64,000 nucleotides of DNA, from assembly GCA_028694915.1 (NCBI GenBank), contig JAQVJY010000002.1:184842-248841 (forward strand), in the 5' to 3' direction. The notes beneath the pieces are model-generated. The model was not told where the DNA came from. It saw only the letters and a program-made list of their open reading frames with translations, and did not search any database. This document shows, piece after piece, positions 39,301-49,055 of this stretch. Within the stretch, counting starts at the first letter, position 1; the number at the start of each line of letters is the position of its first letter. The position numbers and the translations under genes were made by a program. The stretch comes from Paludibacteraceae bacterium (lineage in GTDB: Bacteria > Bacteroidota > Bacteroidia > Bacteroidales > Paludibacteraceae).

Positions 39301-40572
39301 ATGACCGAGCAATTTTTACAGTATGTTTGGTTTCAAAAATTGTTTTCGCCTTTGCAAGTTACTTCGCAGGGTGAATCTGTTGAAATTATTGATGTGGGGC
39401 AACTCAATACCGATGCTGGTCCCGATGTCTTTAATGCGAAAGTAAAGATAAACAACACATTATGGGCAGGTAATGTGGAGTTTCATCAAAAATCGAGCGA
39501 CTGGGCACGTCATGGTCACACCCAAAACCCTGCCTATAATTCGGTTATTTTGCATGTTGTGTTCGATATCGATGCCATTATTTATCGTGCCGATGGTAGC
39601 GAAATACCACAAATACGTTTGAACTTTTCTTCTCATTTGCTGGAACAATACGAAGTTTTACAACAACAAAACTCATTTGTGGCGTGTGAGAAACAATTGG
39701 GCAAGGTGTCGTCCGTTCATCTTCACAATTGGCTTGATCGTTTATTGGTAGAGAGTTTGGAACAGAAAACTCACGTGATTGAAACGTTATTAAACCAAAC
39801 TACTAACAATTGGGAAGAGGTTTTTTATATTGTTTTGGCGCGTAATTTTGGTTTTTCTACTAATGCGTTAGCGTTTGAATTGTTAGCCAAATCGTTACCA
39901 ATAAACATTTTAGCAAAACACAAAAATAACTTGATGCAGCTCGAGGCTTTGTTATTTGGTCAAGCAGGTTTGCTTGATAAAGCCAACACGGCTGATGCGT
40001 ATGTTATTCAATTAAAGAACGAATATCACTTTTTGCGCACCAAATATCAGTTAGAGCCGATTGATTATTCGTTGTTGAAACTATTGCGTTTGCGCCCTGC
40101 TAATTTTCCTACTGTGCGCTTGGCACAATTCGCCACCTTGATTCATCAATCGAGTAAATTATTCTCTAAAATTCTCGAAACAACTTCTTATAATGACTTG
40201 CGTCCGCTGTTTCAATGTGAAGTGTCCGATTATTGGTTGACACACTATTTATTTGGTGAATCGAGTAAGTTGGTGTCCAAAAAGCTGTCAAAATCTTCCA
40301 TTGACAGTTTACTGATTAATACGGTCGTTCCGTTTTTGTTTCATTATGGTAAAGTAAATAATAATGAGGAACTTGTACAGCGTTCGTTTGATTTACTGAG
40401 TCATATGTCGCCAGAGAAAAATCACATTGTAACGGGATTCGAAAATTGTGGCATTAAATCTCACTCCGCCTACGATTCACAGGCGCTTATTCAGTTAAAA
40501 CGAGGTTACTGCGACTTGCATAAATGCCTGCAATGTCATATATCAAAACAGGTGCTTTATGCAAAATTATAA
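39301..40572 (+). CDS. DUF2851 family protein
   Basis: 423 residues, no signal peptide. The N-terminus has the family signature LNTDAGPDVFNAKVKINNT, then GNVEFHQKSSDWARHGH, then NSVILHVV. The conserved Asp/Glu/His spacing recalls a metal-dependent nuclease-like core, but I know of no established activity and assign none. A Cys-rich end (CGIKS...CDLHKCLQCHI) may bind metal. A TACCTTTG -7 box lies at 39268-39275, 26 bp before the ATG. Confidence 0.82.
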   Translation: MTEQFLQYVWFQKLFSPLQVTSQGESVEIIDVGQLNTDAGPDVFNAKVKINNTLWAGNVEFHQKSSDWARHGHTQNPAYNSVILHVVFDIDAIIYRADGSEIPQIRLNFSSHLLEQYEVLQQQNSFVACEKQLGKVSSVHLHNWLDRLLVESLEQKTHVIETLLNQTTNNWEEVFYIVLARNFGFSTNALAFELLAKSLPINILAKHKNNLMQLEALLFGQAGLLDKANTADAYVIQLKNEYHFLRTKYQLEPIDYSLLKLLRLRPANFPTVRLAQFATLIHQSSKLFSKILETTSYNDLRPLFQCEVSDYWLTHYLFGESSKLVSKKLSKSSIDSLLINTVVPFLFHYGKVNNNEELVQRSFDLLSHMSPEKNHIVTGFENCGIKSHSAYDSQALIQLKRGYCDLHKCLQCHISKQVLYAKL

Positions 40573-40651
40573 CTAAATTGTTTTTTTTTAGTAATTTTTT
40601 ACTACTTTTGTCTCATTGGTATTTAATTATTCATCTTAAAATCATTTTGTT

Positions 40652-41479
40652 ATGGAAAAGAAAATTACCGTTTTTGGCGTTATTGGCGAGGGTTTTTCCA
40701 TTGGTATGAAAAACTCATTGTCATTGCTGGGTGCTGTCATTTTGTACGCACTTACTATTTGGATTCCTTACCTTAATGTGGGAACAACCATTGCTATGTG
40801 TTCTATCCCAGTAGAATTGAGCAAAGGAAAAGTTATTTCTCCACTTTTCATTTTCGATGCAAAATATCGAAAATACATGGGCGAATTTTTCTTATTGTTG
40901 GGATTTGTTTCTATTGCCGTAGTGCCATTGATTTTATTTGGATTTTTTCCAGCTATCGTTATCTCTTTAGCATGGTCGTTAGCTGTTTTTCTCTTGCTTG
41001 ATAAAGGCGTTTCGCCAGGTGAAGCGTTGATACAAAGTAATAAGTTGACTTACGGTTATAAATGGACATTGTTTTTCATCTCGCTTGTGTTGGGATTAAT
41101 TGCCACCGTCATTTTGTTGTATCCTATTTTTGCTCTTGTCGATTTCACGAGTTGTTGTGAGTTTGATTCATTAGAGAGCATGGAGGGAATGCCTATTCCT
41201 TGGTGGCCAATTATCATGATTATTATTGTGTCGTTAGTGTTTCAATTTGCATCATTGGGCGCATCGGCCGTTGTATATCGTAAATTGACAGAGCCTGCTC
41301 CAGTTAAAGTTGAACCTAAACCTGCTCCAGTGCCTGTGGCTGCTGAACCTGTAGTTAAAGAAAAACCAGCACCAGCACCTAAAGCCGAAGAGGTAAAACC
41401 AAAAGAAAGCAAACCTGCTGTTAAAAAGCCCGCCGCAAAAAAACCGGCAGCTAAAAAGCCTACTAAAAAAGCAGAATAA
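40652..41479 (+). CDS. Polytopic membrane protein with Pro/Ala/Lys-rich C-terminal tail
   Basis: 275 residues. About five or six membrane helices occupy residues 20-215 (SLLGAVILYALTIWIPYL, FFLLLGFVSIAVVPLILFGFF, VISLAWSLAVFLLL, LFFISLVLGLIATVILLYPIF, IIMIIIVSLVFQFASLGA). The last 55 residues are low complexity: EPAPVKVEPKPAPVPVA, then repeated KKPAAKKPAAKKPTKKAE, like a histone H1 tail. This basic cytoplasmic tail could contact nucleic acid or ribosomes. Family not recognised. A TACTTTTG box lies at 40603-40610. A strong terminator follows. Confidence 0.7.
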   Translation: MEKKITVFGVIGEGFSIGMKNSLSLLGAVILYALTIWIPYLNVGTTIAMCSIPVELSKGKVISPLFIFDAKYRKYMGEFFLLLGFVSIAVVPLILFGFFPAIVISLAWSLAVFLLLDKGVSPGEALIQSNKLTYGYKWTLFFISLVLGLIATVILLYPIFALVDFTSCCEFDSLESMEGMPIPWWPIIMIIIVSLVFQFASLGASAVVYRKLTEPAPVKVEPKPAPVPVAAEPVVKEKPAPAPKAEEVKPKESKPAVKKPAAKKPAAKKPTKKAE

Positions 41480-41500
41480 CAGAATCGGTTATCAGATAAA

Positions 41501-41540
41501 AAACTCCGCAAAAACCACATGGGCTTTGCGGAGTTTTTTT
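41501..41540 (+). terminator. Terminator after the membrane protein gene
   Basis: A 12-bp stem AAACTCCGCAAA/TTTGCGGAGTTT (41501-41512 with 41525-41536) is followed by a T run. The T run is immediately followed by TATCTTTG (41542-41549), a -7-like box for polA. Confidence 0.88.
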
Positions 41541-41592
41541 GTATCTTTGTCCAATAGATTTTGTCACAACGTATTACACATAACCCCGTTTC

Positions 41593-44409
41593 ATGAAAAA
41601 ATTATTTCTGCTCGATGCTTATGCTTTGATTTATAGAGCGTATTATGCCTTTATGCGTATGCCGCGTACCAATTCTAAAGGATTGAATACCGGAGCCATT
41701 TTTGGTTTTGTAAATACACTTGAGGATGTTTTGAAGCGCGAGAAACCGACTCATATAGCGGTCGTTTTTGATCCATCAGGACCAACTTTTCGGCACGAGG
41801 CATTTGCTGCTTACAAAGCTCAACGCGAAGAAACTCCTGAAGATATTCGTAAGTCAATTCCTATTATCAAACAAATAGTAGAAGCGTATCGTATTCCTGT
41901 GATTCAAGTGGCTGGTTTTGAAGCTGATGATGTCATTGGTACCTTGGCTCAAAAAGCGGAAAAAGAAGGTTTTGAGGTGTTTATGATGACACCCGACAAG
42001 GATTACGGGCAGTTAGTTTCAGAACACATCTTTATTTACAAACCGAAATTTGGTGCGAGTGGATTTGATACGTTGGGCGTAAAAGAAGTGCTTGAAAAAT
42101 GGGGTTTGGATAAGGTTTCGCAAGTGATTGATTTGCTTGGATTGATGGGTGATGCCTCCGATAACATTCCAGGATGTCCTGGCGTGGGCGAGAAAACAGC
42201 CGTTAAATTATTGAAAGAATTTGGTAGCATCGAAAATTTGCTGCAGAATACGAGTCAATTGACGGGAGCTCTTAAAACAAAGGTAGAAGAAAATAGAGAG
42301 AAAATAGAATTCTCTCGCTTTTTGGCCACCATTAAAATCGATGTTCCTGTGGAGTTGGACGAAACCAAACTCATCATGGAAGAGCCCGATAAAGACAAAC
42401 TCATCGAATTATTTTCGGAATTGGAGTTTCGCACTTATCTTGCTAAGTTACGAGGAACAGAACCTGTTGCCAAAGTGTCGACACCCAAAGCTCCTTCGTT
42501 GCAAGGTTCCCTTTTTGATGAGCCAGAAACAGAAGCTGTTGCAGTGTCGTCGCCTATGATGAGTTCTGAACCTGTTGCGAGTGCTTTAATAACTGATTTT
42601 GCAACTGCCGCCACCACAGAGCATACCTACAAAGTGGTTCAAACCGAGCGCGAAATAGCTGAGTTATGTAACGTCTTGTTAAAAGTAAACACATTTTGTT
42701 TTGATACCGAAACCACTTCGGTAGATGTGTTGGATGCCGAGTTAGTGGGATTATCGTTTGCCGTAGAAGCTCACAAGGCTTATTATGTACCAGTGCCCGA
42801 TAATCGCGCTGAAGCCATGCAGTTGTTGTCGAAATTTAAACCCGTGTTCGAAGATGAACGCATTGGAAAAATTGGTCAAAACATTAAGTTCGATTTGATG
42901 ATGCTGGAGAATTATGGTATTGTGGTCAAAGGAAAACTGTTTGATACCATGATAGCGCATTATCTGCTTAATCCGGAATTACGACATGGCATGGATTATT
43001 TGGCCGAAATTTTATTGCATTATCGTACTATTCATATCGAAGAATTGATTGGTCCACGTGGTAAAAATCAACTGAATATGCGCCAAGTTCCGTTGGATAA
43101 AATTGCTGAATATGCAGCAGAAGATGCTGATATTACGTGGCAATTGAAAACCATTTTGGAAACTCAAATTATCGAAAACAATTTACAAGAGTTGTTTTAT
43201 GAGATAGAAATGCCGTTGGTGCGTGTGTTGGCTCAAATGGAACGAAACGGAATGCTGATAGACGATTTTGCATTAGCTCAATCGTCGCAAGTGCTGACTG
43301 ATACCATGCGACAAATTGAACGCGAAATTCAAAAAATAGCGGGTGAAAATGTCAATATCAGTTCACCTAAACAGATTGGCGAGTTGCTGTTCGATCGCCT
43401 CAAAGTGGTCGATAAAGCCAAGAAAACTAAAACGGGCCAATATGTTACCGACGAAGAAACGTTAGAAACTTTGCGTTCAAAACATTCTGTCATTGGTCAA
43501 ATTTTGGATTATCGTGGCCTCAAAAAATTACTCAGTACTTACATTGATGCGCTCCCAAAATTGATTAATAACAAAACGGGAAAAGTGCACACTTCGTTCA
43601 ACCAAACAGTTACCGCTACTGGTCGTTTAAGTTCAAGTAATCCAAATTTACAGAATATTCCTATTCGTGACGAGCAAGGAAAAGAAATTCGTAAAGCATT
43701 TATTGCCGAACCAGGTTGTGTGTTTGTAAGTGCCGATTATTCGCAAGTGGAATTGCGCATTATGGCACATTTGAGCAACGATACGAATATGGTTCAGGCG
43801 TTTTTGTCCGATCAAGATATTCATGCCGCTACGGCTGCCAATATTTATCATGTGCCACTCGACTCGGTTACGTCCGATATGCGTCGTAAAGCCAAGACGG
43901 CCAATTTTGGGATTATTTATGGCATTTCTGTGTTTGGACTTTCAGAACGATTGTCAATTCCACGTGCCGAAGCTAAAGAGTTGATTGATGGTTATTTCGC
44001 AACATTCCCCCAGGTAAAAGCCTACATGGATAGCTGCATCGAAAAAGCTCGTCAAACTGGCTATGTAGAAACTCTTTTCCATCGCAAACGTTTTTTGGCT
44101 GATATCAATTCGCACAATGCCAACGTACGTGGTTTTGCTGAGCGTAACGCCATTAATGCACCTATTCAAGGCTCGGCCGCTGATATTATAAAATTGGCCA
44201 TGGTGCGTATTCATCGCCGATTACAAGAGGAAGGTTTACAAACAAAAATGATTTTGCAGGTGCATGATGAGTTAAACTTTAATGTGCCACAAGCTGAATT
44301 AGAACAGGTAAAAACACTCATTAAAACTGAAATGGAAGGAGCTTTTGCACTGTGTGTGCCTTTAAAAGTAGATATTGGCGTTGGTCAAAATTGGTTGGAA
44401 GCGCATTAA
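41593..44409 (+). CDS. polA: DNA polymerase I
   Basis: 938 residues with all three domains. The 5' nuclease (about 1-290) has LFLLDAYALIYRAYYA, FEADDVIGTLA and GLMGDASDNIPGCPGVGEKTA. The 3'-5' exonuclease (about 340-540) keeps its acidic motifs CFDTETTS, GQNIKFDLMML and YAAEDADITW, so proofreading is probably active. The polymerase domain has SADYSQVELRIMAHL, KAKTANFGIIYG and QVHDELNFNVP. It fills gaps and removes RNA primers. A promoter-like TATCTTTG box lies 43 bp upstream. corA starts 13 bp after the stop. Confidence 0.97.
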   Translation: MKKLFLLDAYALIYRAYYAFMRMPRTNSKGLNTGAIFGFVNTLEDVLKREKPTHIAVVFDPSGPTFRHEAFAAYKAQREETPEDIRKSIPIIKQIVEAYRIPVIQVAGFEADDVIGTLAQKAEKEGFEVFMMTPDKDYGQLVSEHIFIYKPKFGASGFDTLGVKEVLEKWGLDKVSQVIDLLGLMGDASDNIPGCPGVGEKTAVKLLKEFGSIENLLQNTSQLTGALKTKVEENREKIEFSRFLATIKIDVPVELDETKLIMEEPDKDKLIELFSELEFRTYLAKLRGTEPVAKVSTPKAPSLQGSLFDEPETEAVAVSSPMMSSEPVASALITDFATAATTEHTYKVVQTEREIAELCNVLLKVNTFCFDTETTSVDVLDAELVGLSFAVEAHKAYYVPVPDNRAEAMQLLSKFKPVFEDERIGKIGQNIKFDLMMLENYGIVVKGKLFDTMIAHYLLNPELRHGMDYLAEILLHYRTIHIEELIGPRGKNQLNMRQVPLDKIAEYAAEDADITWQLKTILETQIIENNLQELFYEIEMPLVRVLAQMERNGMLIDDFALAQSSQVLTDTMRQIEREIQKIAGENVNISSPKQIGELLFDRLKVVDKAKKTKTGQYVTDEETLETLRSKHSVIGQILDYRGLKKLLSTYIDALPKLINNKTGKVHTSFNQTVTATGRLSSSNPNLQNIPIRDEQGKEIRKAFIAEPGCVFVSADYSQVELRIMAHLSNDTNMVQAFLSDQDIHAATAANIYHVPLDSVTSDMRRKAKTANFGIIYGISVFGLSERLSIPRAEAKELIDGYFATFPQVKAYMDSCIEKARQTGYVETLFHRKRFLADINSHNANVRGFAERNAINAPIQGSAADIIKLAMVRIHRRLQEEGLQTKMILQVHDELNFNVPQAELEQVKTLIKTEMEGAFALCVPLKVDIGVGQNWLEAH

Positions 44410-44422
44410 AAAACAACACCCT

Positions 44423-45496
44423 ATGAAACAGAAAACACCAAAACCTGTACGTCGCCCACGCATTCGTCAGCGCGATAATTTATTGTATGAACAGTTGCAA
44501 TACACGGGCGAAATTCACGCGGGAACGCATTTTGAACTTACGGTATTTGATAAGTCCGGCATAAAGACTCATACATCTGACGATTTAGCTATTTTGAACC
44601 ACATGGATTTGAATAAGGTGAATTGGTTGTGCGTGCGTGGTTTATCTGACGTGAATCTTATCGAAGAGCTGTGTCGACAATTCGATTTACCCAATTTGTG
44701 GATGCAAGATGTGCTGAATACACGTCATATTGCCAAAATTGAAGAGATTGAGCATGGTTTTCTAACGGTTTTAGATGTTTTTTCGTATAATGACCATCAT
44801 ACGCTCGACAAAGAACATGTCAGTTTGTTGATGAAACAGGGGGTGATTATTTCTTTTCAAGAGTCACAGGTCGATTTGTTCAGCGAAATTCGTAAAGCAC
44901 TCCTAACAAATACGGGTAAAGTGCGTTCTGAGTCAGCCGATTATTTGTATGACTTATTGTTTAGTAGCATTATTGATTCCTATTTAGCTATTTTGGATGT
45001 ACAGCGCGATCAAATGCTCGACATGGAAGATAAATTAATGGAATTTGGTAATGACCATGTGGCGGTAGGGCGCTCTATTCAGTTGGTTCGGAAAGATTAT
45101 ATGTTGTTGCGTAAGAATTTATGGCCGTTGCGGTCCGATTTTGCTATATTGTTGGAGTCGCATCATGTGAAAGCCACGAATAAAATTTATTACAAGGATA
45201 CACGCGATCATGTGTTGCAAGTATTTCAACTCATTGATAATGCCAAAGAAACTATTACCGCATTGGTCGATTTGTATTTAGCCAATAATGATTTGCGCAT
45301 GAACCAAATAATGAGTCGCCTTACGGTGTTGTCGGCCATATTTATTCCACTGACCTTTTTGGTGGGTGTTTGGGGTATGAATTTTAAAGCGATGCCCGAA
45401 TTATCCTGGCAATATGGTTACTTATTTGCTTGGGGCGTGATGTCGTTTGTAGCTGTAGGGGTTATTTTGTGGTTACGGAAACAGAAATGGTTTTGA
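44423..45496 (+). CDS. corA: CorA family magnesium/cobalt channel
   Basis: 357 residues from the ATG at 44423; an earlier in-frame start would lie inside polA. A large cytoplasmic alpha/beta domain and a long helix (about 160-290) precede two C-terminal membrane helices. The GMN selectivity motif is in FLVGVWGMNFKAMPEL, followed by a second helix and the basic end RKQKWF. It imports Mg2+ (or Co2+) as a pentamer. The 13-bp gap from polA suggests co-transcription. Confidence 0.94.
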   Translation: MKQKTPKPVRRPRIRQRDNLLYEQLQYTGEIHAGTHFELTVFDKSGIKTHTSDDLAILNHMDLNKVNWLCVRGLSDVNLIEELCRQFDLPNLWMQDVLNTRHIAKIEEIEHGFLTVLDVFSYNDHHTLDKEHVSLLMKQGVIISFQESQVDLFSEIRKALLTNTGKVRSESADYLYDLLFSSIIDSYLAILDVQRDQMLDMEDKLMEFGNDHVAVGRSIQLVRKDYMLLRKNLWPLRSDFAILLESHHVKATNKIYYKDTRDHVLQVFQLIDNAKETITALVDLYLANNDLRMNQIMSRLTVLSAIFIPLTFLVGVWGMNFKAMPELSWQYGYLFAWGVMSFVAVGVILWLRKQKWF

Positions 45497-45580
45497 AATG
45501 TAATGGAACTTAAAATTGTCTATTTCGGCACACGTTTAAATTCTCAAAAATAACTTACCTTTGCAGAAAAGATACCGATA

Positions 45581-46591
45581 ATGAAACTCGAAGAAAATTA
45601 TTCACTTTTGAAACACAATACGTTCGGCATGGATGTGCGAGCACGTTATTTTGTGGAGTACCAAAGTGTGTCAGAACTTATAGAACTGTTACAATCCGAT
45701 ATTATAAAACAACATTCGTTATTGGCGATTGGTGGCGGTAGTAATCTGCTCTTTACCAAGAACTTTGACGGAGTGGTGCTACATTCTAAAATTTGTTTTT
45801 ACGAAACTACACGTGAAACCGATGAGCACGTTTATCTACGCGTTGGTTCAGGTGTAGTTTGGGACGATTTTTGTGCTGTCATGGCTTCGCGCGGTTTAGG
45901 TGGTGCTGAAAATCTATCGTATATTCCTGGTGAAGTTGGTGCTAGTGCTGTGCAAAATATTGGAGCGTATGGCGTGGAAGTGGCGGATATTATTTCACGT
46001 GTGGAAACAGTTGAAATTTCCACAGGCAAAATACGCTTGTTTGGTGTATCGGAATGTGAGTATGGTTACCGCGAAAGTATTTTTAAAGCGGCTTTGAAAA
46101 ATCACTATTTGGTTACGGCGGTTGAGTTCCGATTAGATAAAATGCCACAATTTAAACTCGAATATGGCAATTTATCGGAAGCTGTTGCTTCTGTTGAACC
46201 GTTGACGGTAGAAGAAGTACGCAAGGCTGTTATAGCCATTCGTAAAAGTAAATTACCAGAACCGAGTGAGTTTGGAAATGCAGGCAGTTTTTTCAAAAAT
46301 CCACTTATTGCAGCCACTCAATTCAACCAATTGCGCGAACAATATCCCACGATGCCGCATTATGTTGCTGGTAATGAATTAGTAAAAATTCCTGCGGCAT
46401 GGCTTATCGAACAATGTGGCTGGAAAGGTAAAACACTCGGTGGCGCAGCTGTGTACGAAAAACAACCACTGGTTTTGATTAATAAAGATCACGCTAAACC
46501 TGAACATATACGTCTGTTGGCAGCTGCCATTTGTGAGTCGGTAGCTGATAAATTTGGTATCACTATAGAACCAGAAGTAAACTATATTTAA
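45581..46591 (+). CDS. murB: UDP-N-acetylenolpyruvoylglucosamine reductase
   Basis: 336 residues. This FAD enzyme reduces UDP-GlcNAc-enolpyruvate to UDP-MurNAc. It has NTFGMDVRARYF at the start, the FAD-binding LLAIGGGSNLLF, YIPGEVGASAVQNIGAYGVEV, the proton-donor serine in GNAGSFFKNP and the C-terminal acidic IEPEVNYI. The long form with the full central loop indicates a type I MurB like that of E. coli. A TACCTTTG box lies at 45556-45563. murA, the preceding step of the pathway, starts 32 bp after it. Confidence 0.95.
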   Translation: MKLEENYSLLKHNTFGMDVRARYFVEYQSVSELIELLQSDIIKQHSLLAIGGGSNLLFTKNFDGVVLHSKICFYETTRETDEHVYLRVGSGVVWDDFCAVMASRGLGGAENLSYIPGEVGASAVQNIGAYGVEVADIISRVETVEISTGKIRLFGVSECEYGYRESIFKAALKNHYLVTAVEFRLDKMPQFKLEYGNLSEAVASVEPLTVEEVRKAVIAIRKSKLPEPSEFGNAGSFFKNPLIAATQFNQLREQYPTMPHYVAGNELVKIPAAWLIEQCGWKGKTLGGAAVYEKQPLVLINKDHAKPEHIRLLAAAICESVADKFGITIEPEVNYI

Positions 46592-46623
46592 TCTCTCATT
46601 TTTAACCTCGTAAAATCTATTAC

Positions 46624-47931
46624 ATGGCATCTTTTATTATTGAAGGCGGACATAAATTACATGGCGAAATTCATCCGCAAGGCGCTAAAAATGAAGCGTT
46701 ACAAATTATTTGTGCTACCGTATTGACCGCCGAAGAGGTGATTGTTGATAATGTGCCCAATATTTTGGACGTAAATAATTTGATTCAATTATTGCGCGAT
46801 ATGGGTGTGCAGGTGAAACAACTCGCCTCAGCCAAATATAGTTTTAAAGCTGAAAAATTGGATACAGCGTTTTTGGAAAGTGATGAATTTTTGCAAAAAT
46901 GTGCCAAATTGCGTGGTTCAGTGATGCTTATAGGACCTTTGGTAGCGCGTTTAGGCAAAGTAATATACGCCAAACCTGGTGGCGATAAAATTGGTCGCCG
47001 TCGCTTAGATACCCATTTTGTGGGTATCCAAAATTTGGGAGCCGATTTGAACTACGACAAAAAGAAACAAGCTTTTGTGTTGGAGGCAAAACAATTAACG
47101 GGGACTTATATGTTGCTCGACGAAGCATCAGTAACAGGTACAGCAAACATTGTGATGGCTGCTGTTTTTGCCACAGGAACTACTACTATTTATAATGCCG
47201 CTTGTGAACCTTATTTGCAGCAATTATGTCGATTGCTCAATGCCATGGGAGCTAAAATTTCTGGCATTGCATCCAATTTGTTGACAATTGAAGGAGTGTC
47301 GTCATTACATGGCGCAGAGCATTGTATTTTGCCTGATATGATTGAAGTGGGTAGCTTTATTGGCATTGCAGCCATGACAGGCAGCGAACTAACTATTAAA
47401 AATGTATCGTATCATAATCTCGGTATTATTCCTGATAGTTTTCGCCGATTGGGTATTGTAGTTGAACAGCAAGGCGATGATATTTTTATTCCAGCACAAG
47501 CGTCGTATCAAATTGAATCGTTTTTAGATGGTTCTATTCTTACTTTAGCCGATGCGCCTTGGCCAGGACTCACGCCCGATTTATTGAGTGTGCTTTTGGT
47601 AGTGGCTACGCAAGCCAAAGGTAGTGTTCTCATTCATCAAAAAATGTTTGAAAGTCGTTTGTTCTTTGTCGACAAACTCATCGATATGGGAGCGCAAATT
47701 ATTTTGTGCGATCCACACCGAGCAGTTGTTATTGGTCACAACCGAAAAGTATCGTTACGTGGTAATAACATGACTTCGCCCGATATTCGTGCCGGTATTG
47801 CTTTGTTGATTGCCGCCATGAATGCTGAAGGCGTGAGTCGTATCGATCATATTGATCAAATTGACCGCGGTTATCAAGATATTGAAAATCGTTTAAATGC
47901 CATTGGAGCACGAATTACGCGTGCTGAATAA
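46624..47931 (+). CDS. murA: UDP-N-acetylglucosamine 1-carboxyvinyltransferase
   Basis: 435 residues. It catalyses the first committed step of peptidoglycan synthesis, enolpyruvyl transfer to UDP-GlcNAc. Lys22-Asn23 (GAKNEAL) are in place. The catalytic loop reads KPGGDKIGRRRLDTHF with Asp121 where E. coli MurA has Cys115. In other MurA enzymes a Cys-to-Asp change keeps activity but prevents fosfomycin alkylation. The remaining family motifs (ASVTGTANIVMAA, DRGYQDIENRLNAIGA) are present. It follows murB. Confidence 0.95.
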   Translation: MASFIIEGGHKLHGEIHPQGAKNEALQIICATVLTAEEVIVDNVPNILDVNNLIQLLRDMGVQVKQLASAKYSFKAEKLDTAFLESDEFLQKCAKLRGSVMLIGPLVARLGKVIYAKPGGDKIGRRRLDTHFVGIQNLGADLNYDKKKQAFVLEAKQLTGTYMLLDEASVTGTANIVMAAVFATGTTTIYNAACEPYLQQLCRLLNAMGAKISGIASNLLTIEGVSSLHGAEHCILPDMIEVGSFIGIAAMTGSELTIKNVSYHNLGIIPDSFRRLGIVVEQQGDDIFIPAQASYQIESFLDGSILTLADAPWPGLTPDLLSVLLVVATQAKGSVLIHQKMFESRLFFVDKLIDMGAQIILCDPHRAVVIGHNRKVSLRGNNMTSPDIRAGIALLIAAMNAEGVSRIDHIDQIDRGYQDIENRLNAIGARITRAE

Positions 47932-47950
47932 TGTATTGAATGATATAATA

Positions 47951-47984
47951 AAAAAATCCCTTCTGTCACACAGAAGGGATTTTT
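47951..47984. terminator. Bidirectional terminator between murA and the PNPOx-like gene
   Basis: The stem ATCCCTTCTG/CAGAAGGGAT (47956-47965 with 47971-47980) has an A-run on the left and a T-run on the right, and serves both convergent genes. Confidence 0.9.
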
Positions 47985-47998
47985 AGTATCCGAAAGAA

Positions 47999-48475
47999 TT
48001 AGTAGTTCTTTTGCGATTGTCCAAAATGTTTCGCTGTTAGTTTATCAATCTTTATTTTCCAGACTTTAACGTGTGCTATGGCCGCTTCGCCATACGAAAC
48101 GGGATGCGCCGTGTAGTGTTTCATAAAGAAATCCATAATTTCGCGCTTTTCAGTCGATTCTTCCACAAATTCTACAACACCAAACGCCACTGCGCTTTTG
48201 GCATTCATGCTATAACTACAACCTACATCAGGATGTTGGTACACCAATTTTTGATTGGGCGACATAAACACGACACATACATTGGGGTTTTTTGCTAATA
48301 ATTCCAATTTATGACCTTCTTCTGGTCCTGAGTGCATGTAAATGTATGGATTACGATAGGCGAAATTCATGGGTAAAGCATACGGCTCGTTGCTACCAAA
48401 TGAGACGACGCAACTTTGGCAAGAGTTTATAATATCGTCTATTTCTTGGGTGTTTGTTATAAATGTTGTTTTCAT
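47999..48475 (-). CDS. Pyridoxamine 5'-phosphate oxidase-like flavin-binding protein
   Basis: 158 residues with a split-barrel fold: IINSCQSCVVSFGSNEPYALPMNFAYRNPYIYMHSGPEEGHKLELLAKNPNVCVVF is typical of the PNPOx-like/NimA-type family that binds FMN, or sometimes heme or F420. The substrate cannot be told. Some NimA relatives reduce nitroimidazoles, but most family members do not, and no such claim is made here. Its start overlaps the folE stop by one base, so it is co-transcribed with folE. Confidence 0.82.
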   Translation of the reverse strand: MKTTFITNTQEIDDIINSCQSCVVSFGSNEPYALPMNFAYRNPYIYMHSGPEEGHKLELLAKNPNVCVVFMSPNQKLVYQHPDVGCSYSMNAKSAVAFGVVEFVEESTEKREIMDFFMKHYTAHPVSYGEAAIAHVKVWKIKIDKLTAKHFGQSQKNY

Positions 48476-49047
48476 TATTTGATGAGATTAATGAATTCTT
48501 CACGTGTTTTGGCACTCTGAAACGCTCCAGTAAAATCGGAAGTGGTGGTTACAGAATGTTGTTTTTGTACACCACGCATCTGCATACACATGTGTTGTGC
48601 TTCGATGACTACCATCACGCCCATTGGATTGAGTGTTTTTTGTATACACTCTTTTATTTGCATGGTCAATCGCTCTTGAAGTTGCAAACGGTGTGAGTAA
48701 ATATCCACAACACGTGCAATTTTACTTAAACCTGTAATTGTTTTATTGGGAATATAGGCTACGTGCGCTTTACCAAAAAATGGTAACATGTGATGTTCGC
48801 ACATCGAGAAAAATTCAATGTCTTTCACAATAACCATTTGCTGATATTCTTCGTGGAACATGGCACTACGTAACACCTCTTCTGGGTCTTGATGGTAACC
48901 TTGTGTCATGAATTCCATGGCTTTGGCCACTCTAAGGGGTGTTTTTAGCAAACCTTCCCGTTGTGTGTCTTCGCCCAGTAATTCAATTATTTTGTTGTAA
49001 TGTTCCGCTATTTGCACCGTTTTCGATTCAACCGATTCCTTGTTCAT
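48475..49047 (-). CDS. folE: GTP cyclohydrolase I
   Basis: 190 residues. It converts GTP to dihydroneopterin triphosphate, the entry to folate and pterin synthesis. Zinc ligands lie in [21 protein letters not shown] and in the later [36 protein letters not shown] is the family core. It sits between a SPOR gene (8 bp upstream) and the PNPOx-like gene in a reverse run. Confidence 0.96.
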   Translation of the reverse strand: MNKESVESKTVQIAEHYNKIIELLGEDTQREGLLKTPLRVAKAMEFMTQGYHQDPEEVLRSAMFHEEYQQMVIVKDIEFFSMCEHHMLPFFGKAHVAYIPNKTITGLSKIARVVDIYSHRLQLQERLTMQIKECIQKTLNPMGVMVVIEAQHMCMQMRGVQKQHSVTTTSDFTGAFQSAKTREEFINLIK

Positions 49048-49055
49048 AATCTTTG

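Noticed and set aside
44375..44422. N-terminal extension of corA
   Set aside because: It would overlap the end of polA; the ATG at 44423 gives a normal CorA length.
47999..48475. NimA-type nitroimidazole resistance call
   Set aside because: Only general PNPOx-like fold features are visible; the activity cannot be inferred.
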